DNA from: Mesorhizobium sp. B2-7-2
Lineage (GTDB): Bacteria > Pseudomonadota > Alphaproteobacteria > Rhizobiales > Rhizobiaceae
Assembly: GCF_006440775.1 (NCBI RefSeq)
Contig: NZ_VFTZ01000015.1
Span: 62,001 to 126,000 of the forward strand
DNA: 64,000 nt
Direction of reading: 5' to 3'
The notes beneath the pieces were generated by a model. That model was not told where the DNA came from. It was given only the letters and a program-made list of their open reading frames with translations, and did no database searches. Shown one piece after another: positions 14,675-23,179 of the stretch. Within the stretch, counting starts at the first letter, position 1, and each line of letters starts with the position of its first letter. A program made the translations under genes and the position numbers.

Positions 14675-16639
14675 ATGTTCGGCAAGATCCTGATTGCCAA
14701 TCGCGGCGAGATCGCCTGCCGCGTCATCCGAACCGCCCGCAGGCTCGGTGTGCGCACCGCCGCCGTCTATTCGGACGCGGATGCCCGCGCTTTGCATGTC
14801 GAGATGGCCGACGAGGCCGTGCGTATCGGCCCCTCGCCCGTCGGCGAAAGCTATCTGCGCGGCGACAGGATCGTGGCGGCGGCGCTCGCCACCGGCGCCG
14901 AGGCCATCCATCCCGGCTACGGCTTCCTGTCGGAAAACCCCGATTTCGTCGATCAGGCGACGGCGGCAGGCCTTGTCTTCATCGGTCCTTCCGCCGCCTC
15001 GATCCGCGCCATGGGATTGAAGGACGCCGCCAAGCGGCTGATGGAAAAGGCCGGCGTACCGGTGGTGCCGGGTTATCACGGCGAAGCGCAGGAAATCGTG
15101 CTGCTTGCGTCCAAGGCGCGCGAGATCGGCTACCCGGTGCTGATCAAGGCGCGCGCCGGCGGCGGCGGCAAGGGCATGCGGCGCGTCGACCACCCCGACG
15201 ATTTCTCGGAGGCGCTTTCAAGCGCGCGTCGCGAGGCAAAGGCGGCGTTCGGCGACGATCGCGTGCTGGTGGAAAAATATGTCGACAAGCCGCGTCACAT
15301 CGAAGTGCAGGTGTTCGGCGACAATTTCGGCAACGCCGTGCATCTTTTCGAACGCGATTGCTCGGCGCAGCGCCGCCACCAGAAGGTGATCGAGGAGGCG
15401 CCCGCCCCCGGCATGACGCCGGCGCTGCGCAAGGCGATGACGGAGGCGGCCGTGAAGGCTGCCAAGGCGATAAATTATTCGGGCGCCGGCACGATCGAGT
15501 TCATCGTCGACGCCTCTCAGGGGCTCAAGGCCGACCGCTTCTGGTTCATGGAGATGAACACCCGACTGCAGGTCGAGCATCCCGTCACCGAGATGGTCAC
15601 CGGCGTCGATCTCGTCGAATGGCAGCTTCGCGTCGCGTCCGGCGAAACGCTGCCGAAGATGCAGAATGAGATCGCTTTGTCCGGCCACGCCTTCGAGGCC
15701 CGGCTCTATGCCGAGGACGCCGCGAGAGGGTTCCTGCCGGCGACCGGCACGCTGCATCATCTCAAATTCCACGACGCGGCGCCGGAAGGTGCCGCGATAC
15801 GCATCGAGACCGGCGTGCGTGCCGGCGATGCGATCTCTCTCTTCTATGATCCGATGATCGCGAAGCTGGTGGCGCACGGCAAGGATCGGGCTGCGGCGCT
15901 CGGCACGCTGCGCGAGATGCTGGCGCGGACGGAAGTGGCCGGCTCGACCGTCAACACCGCCTTCCTGGCGGCGCTCGCTGCCGACGCCAATTTCGCTGCC
16001 GGCGATGTCGACACCGGGCTGATCGGCCGGCACCAGGCGGCGCTCACCGCCATTCCCCCGCCGAGCGACGAGACGATCGCCGCCGCGGCACTGGCGGCGA
16101 CGGATACCGGCGTGCCGGGTCCCGCCGCCGACCCCTGGTCCACGCTTTCCAGCTATGCCCATTTCCACCCGCTCTCGCGCCGCACCCGCTTGCGCTATGG
16201 CGAGGAGAACATCCTGGCGCGGGTTTCGGCACGCTCGGACGGCCGCTTCCAGGTGGCGCTGGAGGCACCGCATGATGCGGTGAACACGCATGATTTGAGG
16301 ACCATGCCGCATGCGGCCCGCTGGCCCGGCCATGTCACCGTCTTCGAGGGCGCGGTCGGCTATACGTTCACGGTCCCCGATCCGCTCGCCAAGGCCGACG
16401 AGGCGGGAGCCGCCTCAAGCAGCCTGCGCGCGCCGATGCCGGGGCTGGTCAAGCTGGTGCGCGCCGCGGCGGGCGATGCCGTGATCAGGGGCCAGCCGCT
16501 TTTGATCCTCGAAGCGATGAAGATGGAGCACATGATCGCCGCCCCGCATGACGGCGTGATCGCCGAGATCGCGGCCGAGGGCGCGCAGGTCAGCGACGGC
16601 ACGGTGCTGGTGCGGTTTGCGGAGGATGGGCAGGGCTGA
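14675..16639 (+). CDS. mccA: 3-methylcrotonyl-CoA carboxylase, alpha (biotin-containing) subunit
   Basis: A 654-residue subunit in three parts. The biotin carboxylase part (about 1-445) starts MFGKILIANRGEIACRVIRT and carries the ATP-grasp Gly-rich loop KARAGGGGKGM and the EMNTRLQVEHPVTE motif. An MCC-type linker (BT-like domain) follows. The C-terminal biotinyl domain has EAMKMEHM, with the biotin on Lys616. It uses ATP and bicarbonate to load biotin for MccB. ATG 14675 is chosen: GGAGG sits 5 bases upstream and the first residues match the family. The reading frame stays open upstream through the palindromic repeat, which is not coding. Confidence 0.95.
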   Translation: MFGKILIANRGEIACRVIRTARRLGVRTAAVYSDADARALHVEMADEAVRIGPSPVGESYLRGDRIVAAALATGAEAIHPGYGFLSENPDFVDQATAAGLVFIGPSAASIRAMGLKDAAKRLMEKAGVPVVPGYHGEAQEIVLLASKAREIGYPVLIKARAGGGGKGMRRVDHPDDFSEALSSARREAKAAFGDDRVLVEKYVDKPRHIEVQVFGDNFGNAVHLFERDCSAQRRHQKVIEEAPAPGMTPALRKAMTEAAVKAAKAINYSGAGTIEFIVDASQGLKADRFWFMEMNTRLQVEHPVTEMVTGVDLVEWQLRVASGETLPKMQNEIALSGHAFEARLYAEDAARGFLPATGTLHHLKFHDAAPEGAAIRIETGVRAGDAISLFYDPMIAKLVAHGKDRAAALGTLREMLARTEVAGSTVNTAFLAALAADANFAAGDVDTGLIGRHQAALTAIPPPSDETIAAAALAATDTGVPGPAADPWSTLSSYAHFHPLSRRTRLRYGEENILARVSARSDGRFQVALEAPHDAVNTHDLRTMPHAARWPGHVTVFEGAVGYTFTVPDPLAKADEAGAASSSLRAPMPGLVKLVRAAAGDAVIRGQPLLILEAMKMEHMIAAPHDGVIAEIAAEGAQVSDGTVLVRFAEDGQG

Positions 16640-16688
16640 AGCGGCTGTTCGATTGTCTCGTTAACGAGACAAAATAATTAGGTATGGC

Positions 16689-16846
16689 GGGACAGCGCCA
16701 GCCTCTGTCCTGCCGGCCATGTCATCCACAAGGGGGGAGATTGGCAGCTTCGCCGATGGCGTTCAGTCCTGCGGCGTTGGCGATTGGCGAAAGCGACATC
16801 CGATCTCCCCTAGTGGGGGAGATGTCCGGCAGGACAGAGGGGGGCG
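16689..16846. repeat. Repeat family C palindromic element, copy 2
   Basis: About 158 bp related to 14468-14624, with end motifs CCTCTGTCCTGCCGG and CCGGCAGGACAGAGG and an inner hairpin with GGGGGAGAT. It lies directly downstream of mccA, so copies of the same element bracket that gene. Confidence 0.85.
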
Positions 16847-16892
16847 CCGTAGAGCGCCAGCCTGCCCTGCACGTCAATGCCGCAGCACAAAC

Positions 16893-16923
16893 GGAAATGG
16901 CCGGGCTCGTCCCGGCCATTTCC
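16893..16923 (-). terminator. Terminator of the branched-chain amino acid binding protein gene
   Basis: Perfect 13 bp stem GGAAATGGCCGGG / CCCGGCCATTTCC with a 5-base loop, 19 bp past the stop codon at 16943. On the minus strand it runs into GTTTGTG, a weak T-run. It may work in both directions, ending mccA transcripts as well. Confidence 0.85.
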
Positions 16924-16942
16924 TTGATTCTTGCAGAACCGA

Positions 16943-18064
16943 TTACGGCTTGATCGGCGCGTATTTGCCGTCGTGCCATTGGTTGATGTCGTAGCTGGCG
17001 TTCTTCAGATCGCCCTTCTCGTCGAAGATGACGTCGCCGACCACGGTGCTGATCGGCTTGCCGTCCTTGAGCGCCTCGGCGACCTTGGCCGGATCGTCGG
17101 TGCCGGCGCGCTTGACGCCTTCGGCCACAGCCTGGATCACCGCATAGGAGAACAGCGTGAAGCCTTCGGGCGTGAAGCCGCCGGCCTTGATCTTGGCGAC
17201 CGCGTCCTTCGCTTCGGGCTTGGCCTGCGGGTCCGACGGGAAGACGAACATGGTGCCTTCACCGGCCGGGCCGGCAACCTGCCAGAATTCCGGCGAAGCG
17301 ATCGAGTCCGGCATGATCAGCTGGAACTTGACGTTCTGCTCGGCCGCCTGGCGCAGGATCAGACCCGCCTCGGGGTGATAGCCGCCGAAATAGACGACGT
17401 CGGCCTTCAGTTCCTTCAGCTTGGTGACGAGGGCCGAATAGTCCTTCTCGCCGGCATTGATGCCTTCGTAGTCGACTTCCTTGAGACCGCCGGCATTCAT
17501 CGTCGCCTTCACGGCGTCGGCGACGCCCTGGCCGTAGGCGCTCTTGTCGTGCAGGACGACAACGTTCTTGCCGGCGTATTTCTTGGCGATCCACGGCCCG
17601 ATGAAGGCGCCCTGCGCGTCGTCACGCGTGTAGAGGCGCATGATGGTCGGCCAGCCGGCCTTGGCGGCGGCGTCGGTCAGCACCGGGTTGGACGAGGCGG
17701 GGCTCATCATCAGCGTGCCGGCTTCGGCATAAACGGCCGAGGCCGGAATGCTGGAGCCAGAGCAGGCATGGCCATCGACGAACTTGACGCCATTGGCGAC
17801 GATGCGGTTGGCGACCGAGACCGCCTGCTTCGGATCGCACTGGTCGTCCTCGATATCGAGCTTGATCTGGGAGCCGTTGACGCCGCCAGCCGCATTGATC
17901 GCGTCGGCGGCCGCCTGCGCGCCCTGCTTGAACTGGTCACCGATGGTGGCGAGCTGGCCGGTCATGGGGCCGACCACCGAAATGGTGATGTCGTCGGCGA
18001 AGGCAACCGGGGCGCTCATCATCAGGCCAATAGCGGCCGCGCTCAAAATACCCAATTTTTTCAT
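16943..18064 (-). CDS. Branched-chain amino acid ABC transporter, substrate-binding protein (LivJ/K type)
   Basis: A 373-residue periplasmic binding protein. The signal peptide is MKKLGILSAAAIGLMMSAP then VAFA-DD. The Leu/Ile/Val-binding family start follows (ITISVVGPMTGQLATIGDQF), with the cysteine-bearing loop IEDDQCDPKQAV and DGHACSGSSIPAS, SSNP, and YGQGVADAVK. It would deliver leucine, isoleucine, valine or related amino acids to an inner-membrane LivHMGF transporter; none is encoded next to it. GGAGGAG lies about 11 bases before ATG 18064. The neighbouring leucine-degradation genes fit a catabolic uptake role. Confidence 0.93.
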   Translation of the reverse strand: MKKLGILSAAAIGLMMSAPVAFADDITISVVGPMTGQLATIGDQFKQGAQAAADAINAAGGVNGSQIKLDIEDDQCDPKQAVSVANRIVANGVKFVDGHACSGSSIPASAVYAEAGTLMMSPASSNPVLTDAAAKAGWPTIMRLYTRDDAQGAFIGPWIAKKYAGKNVVVLHDKSAYGQGVADAVKATMNAGGLKEVDYEGINAGEKDYSALVTKLKELKADVVYFGGYHPEAGLILRQAAEQNVKFQLIMPDSIASPEFWQVAGPAGEGTMFVFPSDPQAKPEAKDAVAKIKAGGFTPEGFTLFSYAVIQAVAEGVKRAGTDDPAKVAEALKDGKPISTVVGDVIFDEKGDLKNASYDINQWHDGKYAPIKP

Positions 18065-18231
18065 GACTATAAGAACTCCTCCACTTGCGCGTGCCGATCC
18101 GGCCGCGCTTCTTCCACAGAGCCGGGACAATTTCACCCTTCGCCGAAACTGTCGAGAGGACAGTGAGGCCGGCTTTGGTTCATTCCGACGAGGATTTCTT
18201 GGGCCACGCGCCTGATTGCCAGGCGTAATGC

Positions 18232-18273
18232 AAAAAGCCGCGCCGACCTTGTTTCGGTCGGTCGCGGCTTTTG
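18232..18273 (-). terminator. Hairpin terminator, probably for the SEL1-repeat gene
   Basis: AAAGCCGCG-CCGACC, loop, GGTCGG-T-CGCGGCTTTT: a long stem with a one-base bulge and A/T runs on both sides (bidirectional form). It is 160 bp downstream of the gene ending at 18432 and 170 bp upstream of the binding-protein start. Confidence 0.7.
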
Positions 18274-18431
18274 CAGTCGAGCTCCCCAGACGCCCCCGCG
18301 CCTGAAACCCGCTCGCTTCCCTGTTCTTGCGTGGCTTCGGTTGTCTCAACCCGCCACATTCTCGTTCTTCTTGACCGGCCGTCTTCTCGCGGCCTTGTCC
18401 CAATGAGCTTCTGAGCGCTACGCGCTGGGGA

Positions 18432-18698
18432 TCAGTGCATCGTCATCCATTCGCGGGCTTCGCGCAGCGCCGTGGCGATCTCGACTTTCGACATGGTGGC
18501 CGACAGTTCGGAGCGCAGCTCGGCGGCGCGGGCCGAGCCCTTGATCGCGGCGATGTTGAACCATTTATGGGCGGCAACGACATCGGTCTCGCAATCGCGA
18601 CCGGTCGCATACATCATGCCCAGTTCGAAAAGAATGTCGGCCTGGGCAGTTGCCCCCATGGCGCCGAAGCCGTCCTCAAGCATTTCAAAGCGTGCCAT
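18432..18698 (-). CDS. Small SEL1-like repeat protein
   Basis: An 88-residue protein with one and a half SEL1/TPR-like helical hairpins: ADILFELGMMYATGRDCETD then VVAAHKWFNIAAIKGSARAAELR, with the typical A-x-K-W-F-x-x-A-A motif. It ends in an acidic/basic helix (KVEIATALREAREWM). There is no signal peptide or membrane segment, so it is probably cytosolic. SEL1 proteins usually act as scaffolds; its partner is unknown. A monocistronic unit is likely, ended by the hairpin at 18232-18273. Confidence 0.75.
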   Translation of the reverse strand: MARFEMLEDGFGAMGATAQADILFELGMMYATGRDCETDVVAAHKWFNIAAIKGSARAAELRSELSATMSKVEIATALREAREWMTMH

Positions 18699-19133
18699 TT
18701 CAATCCCCTGTCTGGCTCCCGAGAGCTGCCTCCTTTTCCCTTGGTATCCCTCGGGGCGAGCCGCTCTTTCGATGCTTTCGAGGATGACGGCTGGCCTTGA
18801 ATCCGTCGTTAAATGGCTTGCTTAATTTGAGGAAAACAAAGCTAAAACAAGAGGTAAACGCGGAAAACTGTTAAGCATGGGAATCCAGCGTTTCAGCCAT
18901 TTTGCGTCAAATTCGATGAAAATTGCCGGCGGCAGAATCAAGACTTCGCTAACCACGGAAACCGAAGCGTTTTTCGGTCGCATTTATTTTCAGTCGGCCG
19001 CGCGGCGAAAATCCTTGCAACCTTCCGTCGCGGCACCGCTTTCGTTTTGGCGGCGGCTGGATTAGCTTTACCTTTGCGTAAGGGGCAGGAAGGCGGACTG
19101 GAGCCGCCGCAACCCCATAGGGAGGTGGACAAG
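18699..19133. other. Intergenic region with no recognised gene
   Basis: About 435 bp between divergent genes. The centre (about 18820-18890) is AT-rich compared with the rest and probably holds promoters for both neighbours. Short frames here lack ribosome binding sites and protein character. Confidence 0.4.
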
Positions 19134-19475
19134 ATGTTTCGAAAGCTGACTCTGGCCCTGGCGGCCACCTTGATCATGGCGGGCGCCGCATGCGCCGACC
19201 CGATCGAAGGCAACTGGAAGACGCAGGCCGGCGACACCGCGGCGATCGGCGGGAGCGGTTCTTTCTCGATCACGCTCAAGACCGGCAAATACGCCGGCAA
19301 GACGATCGGCTCGCTGAAGGCGGCCGGCGACAACAAATATGCCGGCAGCATCACCGACCCGGCAAACGACAAGACCTATTCCGGCAAGGCGACGCTCTCG
19401 GGCACCGCGCTCAAGATGAGCGGCTGCGTGTTCGGCGGCCTGATCTGCAAAAGCCAGACGTGGCACAAGCTCTGA
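19134..19475 (+). CDS. DUF2147-like small secreted protein
   Basis: A 113-residue exported protein. The signal peptide (MFRKLTLALAATLIMAGAAC) is cut before ADPIEGNW. The mature part follows the DUF2147 pattern: P-x-G-x-W-x-T near the start, repeated strands with KYAGKTIG and NDKTYSGKATLSGTALKMSG, then C-V-F-G-G-L-I-C and a Trp near the end (QTWHKL). Two cysteines probably form a disulfide. ATG 19134 is set by the strong GGGAGGTGG. Function is unknown; a lipocalin-like beta-barrel is typical of the family. Confidence 0.8.
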   Translation: MFRKLTLALAATLIMAGAACADPIEGNWKTQAGDTAAIGGSGSFSITLKTGKYAGKTIGSLKAAGDNKYAGSITDPANDKTYSGKATLSGTALKMSGCVFGGLICKSQTWHKL

Positions 19476-19507
19476 GCGCCAAACTCCAGACCATACGAGA
19501 CGGCCAA

Positions 19508-19662
19508 GGGCGTTTCACCGTTTTGCGAAACGGTGAAACGCCCGATTTCCTTGTTTGACGCAATTCCGGACGGAAAATCGCTCACACTTTTCCTGGAATT
19601 GCGTCTTTGTTTGACGCAATCCAGACGGAAAACCGCCCACACTTTTCCTGGAATTGCTCTAC
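19508..19662. repeat. Repeat family E cluster: two kinds of palindromes
   Basis: First a hairpin GGGCGTTTCACCGTT / AACGGTGAAACGCCC (19508-19542), related to 58-98. It is followed by two tandem units, each starting near GCAATTCCGGACGGAAAA and ending TTTTCCTGGAATTGC, themselves inverted repeats. Similar units occur at 113-178 and 29580-29625. Confidence 0.75.
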
Positions 19663-19817
19663 ACGGCCCGTTTTTTGGAGCGACAGCGCTCCGCCGCGCT
19701 GTGGCACCGGCACGCGTGCAAGACCCTCGTCAATCAATTTGAACCGCAGATGAATACCGGTCTCAGAACCGGTTCAGAGGCCGTCAGGCATTTTCTCCCG
19801 CATTGAAGGAGAGAGAA

Positions 19818-19952
19818 ATGCTTGCCCGTCGCTTCACCATCGTTTGCCTGCTGATGAGCCTGTTCGGCATGCTCTTCGCCATCCTCGTGGCGGAGGCCGG
19901 CCACCCCGTTCGCTCGTGGGAACGGCCGGTGCCCGCATTGTCGGCCTCGTGA
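19818..19952 (+). CDS. Small single-pass membrane protein (44 aa)
   Basis: A very short gene with a strong ribosome binding site (AAGGAGAGAGAA before ATG). The product has a basic start (MLARRFT), one hydrophobic segment (IVCLLMSLFGMLFAILVA) and a short polar tail. It could be a membrane microprotein or an uncleaved signal anchor. I do not recognise a family. The clean ribosome site and textbook membrane topology support a real gene. Confidence 0.6.
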   Translation: MLARRFTIVCLLMSLFGMLFAILVAEAGHPVRSWERPVPALSAS

Positions 19953-20018
19953 ACCAAATCGAGCTGTGAAACGACAAAGCTTAGAATCGACCAAGCTGGA
20001 AATCGGGATACCACCAAA

Positions 20019-20213
20019 ATGAACCGCATCGCCGACAATGCAACGAAGATCCTCCGGCTGCTGCCGCGGGCGATGCTTATCCTGATGCTGCTGGCAGCCC
20101 CGGTGCTGGCGGTGCCGATGATGCGGGCCGATACAAGCCATAGGATCGAAGCGCCGCCGCACAAGAACACCAGCGTAGGCTTCGTGCTGCTGATCAGCCT
20201 GCAGCGCGGGTAG
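20019..20213 (+). CDS. Small membrane or exported protein (64 aa)
   Basis: The product has a basic N-terminus (MNRIADNATKILRLLPR), a hydrophobic stretch (AMLILMLLAAPVLAVPMM) and a polar remainder. It could be a signal peptide cut near AVP or a membrane anchor. Function is unknown. No clear Shine-Dalgarno. Its TAG stop is directly at the left edge of the family B repeat, so the last residues may have been altered by that insertion. Confidence 0.45.
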   Translation: MNRIADNATKILRLLPRAMLILMLLAAPVLAVPMMRADTSHRIEAPPHKNTSVGFVLLISLQRG

Positions 20214-20417
20214 ATGTGACGATATTCAGGTGAGGCCAGCCTGCGAAACGCGGCTTCCTGCGCTTCCGGTGCTCACGTACGAAAAGTACGCTCCGCTCCG
20301 GCCTTCGCCGGCCGAAGCCCTCATAAATGTCTCCGTCCTATGAAGGCTACGGCCGGCGTAGGCCGGTTCTCGGAATCCACCTTTCTCGACTCGGCCTGAC
20401 CCGAATCTCGTCACACC
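20214..20417. repeat. Repeat family B, copy 2 with matching end substitutions
   Basis: About 204 bp, same architecture as 8607-8812. The left end reads ATGTGACGATATTCAGG and the right end CCGAATCTCGTCACACC. Compared with copies 1 and 3 (GTGTTGA / TCAACAC), both ends carry paired changes (TT to AC, AA to GT) that keep the end-to-end pairing. The left flank is TAG (the stop of the 64-residue gene); the right flank TTGA is not a clean duplicate. Confidence 0.85.
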
Positions 20418-20511
20418 TTGAATCGGAGCGATAACAAAAAATCTCCAGCTGGGTAGCGGTTCCTGTCCGCTCACCCCTCCCAAGCGCTCTCCTGAGTCTC
20501 TATATTGAGCC

Positions 20512-22011
20512 ATGGAAAAGCGAATCTACCCCCAAGCCATCGACTCGGTCGTCATGCCGGAGCCCTTCGGCAAGCAGGACTTCCACGACGCCAGAAAGGC
20601 CGTCGCGGCGCTGCAGGCGCTCTACGACCGCAACACCAAATTCCTGCGCGATTCTTTCTCAGCCCTTGCCGCGGGCGGAGATGAAAGCAAGCGCTACCGG
20701 GCCTTCTATCCGCAGATCGGCGTCACCACGACCTCGTTCAGCCAGGTCGACTCGCGCCAGGCCTATGGCCATATGCCGACGCCCGGCCATTTCGCCACCA
20801 CGATCACGCAGCCGCAACTGTTCGAGAACTATCTCATCGAGCAGCTTCGGCTCATCATGCGCAATCACGGCGTGACGGTGACGGTCTCGGAATCGACGAC
20901 ACCCATCCCGCTGCATTTCGCCTTCCTGGAAGGCACCTATGTCGACGGCGCCGCCGCCGAGCGCATCAAGCGGCCGATCCGCGACCTGTTCGACGTGCCC
21001 GATCTCGACGGCACCGACGACCAGATCGCCAACGGCACCTTCGAGGTGGCGTTCGGCGAGCCGCGGCCGCTGGCGCCGTTCACCGCGCAGCGCATCGATT
21101 ATTCGCTCCACCGCATGACGCATTACACGGCGACCAGCCCGCAGCATTTCCAGAACTTCGTGCTGTTCACCAATTACCAGTTCTACATCGACGAATTCGT
21201 CGCGCGCGCCCGCGAGTTGATGGCCAATGGCGACAGCGGCTATGTCGAGTTCGTCGAACCCGGCAATGTCGTGACCAGGAACGGGGAGACGGTCCCGGAA
21301 GGAACGCCGCCGCACCGCCTGCCCCAGATGCCGGCCTACCACCTGAAGAAGCCGGGCCATGGCGGCATCACCATGGTCAATATCGGCGTCGGCCCGTCCA
21401 ACGCCAAGACCATCACCGACCATATAGCGGTGCTGAGGCCGCATGCCTGGGTGATGCTTGGCCACTGCGCCGGGCTGCGCAACACGCAGGCGCTGGGCGA
21501 CTATGTGCTGGCGCATGCCTATGTGCGCGAGGACCATGTGCTCGATGACGACCTGCCGGTCTGGGTGCCGATCCCGCCGCTGGCCGAAATCCAGGTGGCG
21601 CTGCAGGAGGCGGTCGCCGAAGTGACGGGACTGTCGGGCTACGACCTCAAGCGCATCATGCGCACCGGCACCGTCGCCACCATCGACAACCGCAACTGGG
21701 AGCTGCGCGACCAGCGCGGACCGGTGCAGCGCCTGTCGCAGTCCCGGGCCATCGCGCTCGATATGGAATCGGCCACCATCGCCGCCAACGGCTTCCGCTT
21801 CCGCGTGCCTTACGGGACGCTGCTGTGCGTTTCCGACAAGCCGCTGCATGGCGAACTGAAGCTGCCCGGCATGGCGACCGAGTTCTACAAGCGGCAGGTG
21901 GCGCAGCATCTCACCATCGGCATCAAGGCGATGGAGAAGCTGGCCGAAATGCCAATGGAGCGGCTGCATTCGCGCAAGCTCAGAAGCTTTTCCGAAACCG
22001 CGTTCCAATAG
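20512..22011 (+). CDS. amn: AMP nucleosidase
   Basis: A 499-residue enzyme that splits AMP into adenine and ribose 5-phosphate. The N-terminal part (about 1-180) is the AMN-specific domain with the allosteric region. The C-terminal part has the nucleoside phosphorylase-like fold (GGITMVNIGVGPSNAKTITDH, HAWVMLGHCAGLRNTQALGDYVLAHAY, IALDMESATIAANGFRFRVPYGTLLCVSDKPLHGELK). The ALDMESA segment holds the Glu that contacts ribose. Length matches bacterial AMN (about 480-500). It controls AMP level and adenine recycling in the cytosol. The gene appears monocistronic, about 95 bp after a family B repeat. Confidence 0.95.
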   Translation: MEKRIYPQAIDSVVMPEPFGKQDFHDARKAVAALQALYDRNTKFLRDSFSALAAGGDESKRYRAFYPQIGVTTTSFSQVDSRQAYGHMPTPGHFATTITQPQLFENYLIEQLRLIMRNHGVTVTVSESTTPIPLHFAFLEGTYVDGAAAERIKRPIRDLFDVPDLDGTDDQIANGTFEVAFGEPRPLAPFTAQRIDYSLHRMTHYTATSPQHFQNFVLFTNYQFYIDEFVARARELMANGDSGYVEFVEPGNVVTRNGETVPEGTPPHRLPQMPAYHLKKPGHGGITMVNIGVGPSNAKTITDHIAVLRPHAWVMLGHCAGLRNTQALGDYVLAHAYVREDHVLDDDLPVWVPIPPLAEIQVALQEAVAEVTGLSGYDLKRIMRTGTVATIDNRNWELRDQRGPVQRLSQSRAIALDMESATIAANGFRFRVPYGTLLCVSDKPLHGELKLPGMATEFYKRQVAQHLTIGIKAMEKLAEMPMERLHSRKLRSFSETAFQ

Positions 22012-22112
22012 AGCCGCACGCCTGCCAGCGACCGGCGAGGCAATCGGTCGTCTTGCTTGGGCCGCAATTTGGCCGATAACCGGTCCGAACGGAAGACTGG
22101 GCTTCGGAGAAA

Positions 22113-23150
22113 ATGACAACGGGCGGCGCGCGCTTGAGCATGATAGCTCAGCTGATAGTCCTGGCGATGATGGCATGCTCGGCTGCGCTCTTGGCCGGGT
22201 TCTTCGGCGCGCTGCATCCGGCCTTCGATTCCTTCTCGCATTTCCGCATGCATCTGAGCCTGCTGGCGGCCTTGCTTGCGCTGTTGCTGCTTGCCGGTCC
22301 CTACCGGCTGCAGGCCGTCGCCGTTCTGGTCTTCGCCATCGCCTGCTTCGCTACGACGACGGGCGCGCTTCCCAGATTGTCGGCGCAGCAGGCGGTCGCA
22401 AAGCCGGCCGACCGGATCACCTACAGCCTGTTGCAGATGAACCTGCGCTTCAACAACCCGACGCCGAAGAAAGTGCTGTCGCTGATCGGCAGGACCAATC
22501 CGGACGTCATCACGCTCGACGAAGTGTCCGGCATGTGGGCGAAGGAGCTCGGCTATATTGCCGGCGCCTACCCCTATCGCATCCTGTGCGACTATCCCAA
22601 CGGCATATTCGGCGTCGCGCTGCTCTCGCGCCGTCCCTTCGCCGCCGGCACCGCGCCAGGTTGCGAGCCGCGCGGCGCGATGGCCACCGCCACGATCGAT
22701 TTCGGCGGCATTCCGGTCGATGTCGCCGCGATCCATCTCAGCTGGCCATGGCCGCAGGAGCAATACTGGCAGATTGGCGAACTGGCGCAATCGCTGGCCG
22801 CGCTCGGAGAAACCGCCATCATGGCCGGCGACTGCAATGCCGTGCCGTGGAGTGTGGCGGCGCGGCGGGTGGCGCGGCTCAGCGGCATGACGCTAATGCC
22901 TTCGATCGGTCCGACTTGGATCCACCGCACGCTGCCCGACTTCCTGCGCCGCTATGCGGGCCTGCCGATCGACCAGGTGTTCAGCAAGGGCGGGGTGACG
23001 ATCCTTTCGTCGGCCCGAATGGAGGACACCGGCTCCGACCATCTGCCGGTGCTGGTCGAATTCACGCTGCGGTCCGATGGCAACGCGCCCGAGGACGAGC
23101 ACAAGTCGGCGCTGGCGGCGAACGACGCGCCGGTCAAGCCGCGCAGCTGA
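22113..23150 (+). CDS. Membrane-anchored endonuclease/exonuclease/phosphatase-fold protein
   Basis: A 345-residue protein with two to three N-terminal hydrophobic segments (about 10-30, 45-62, 65-88), then an EEP domain. Active-site motifs are all visible: LLQMNLRFNN, VITLDEVSG (metal-binding Glu), VAAIHLSWPW, AGDCNAVPWS (Asp/Asn), and GSDHLPVLVEF (general-base His). The hydrolase domain probably faces the periplasm. The substrate is unknown: nucleic acid, phospholipid or inositol phosphate are all possible for this fold. CGGAGA precedes the ATG. It lies 101 bp after amn. Confidence 0.85.
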   Translation: MTTGGARLSMIAQLIVLAMMACSAALLAGFFGALHPAFDSFSHFRMHLSLLAALLALLLLAGPYRLQAVAVLVFAIACFATTTGALPRLSAQQAVAKPADRITYSLLQMNLRFNNPTPKKVLSLIGRTNPDVITLDEVSGMWAKELGYIAGAYPYRILCDYPNGIFGVALLSRRPFAAGTAPGCEPRGAMATATIDFGGIPVDVAAIHLSWPWPQEQYWQIGELAQSLAALGETAIMAGDCNAVPWSVAARRVARLSGMTLMPSIGPTWIHRTLPDFLRRYAGLPIDQVFSKGGVTILSSARMEDTGSDHLPVLVEFTLRSDGNAPEDEHKSALAANDAPVKPRS

Positions 23151-23179
23151 CGTCCGCTTGGTAGGCGAACGGACTGAGT

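Noticed and set aside
18877..19065. 62-codon frame upstream of the DUF2147 gene
   Set aside because: No ribosome site, unusual composition, and it lies in the probable promoter region.
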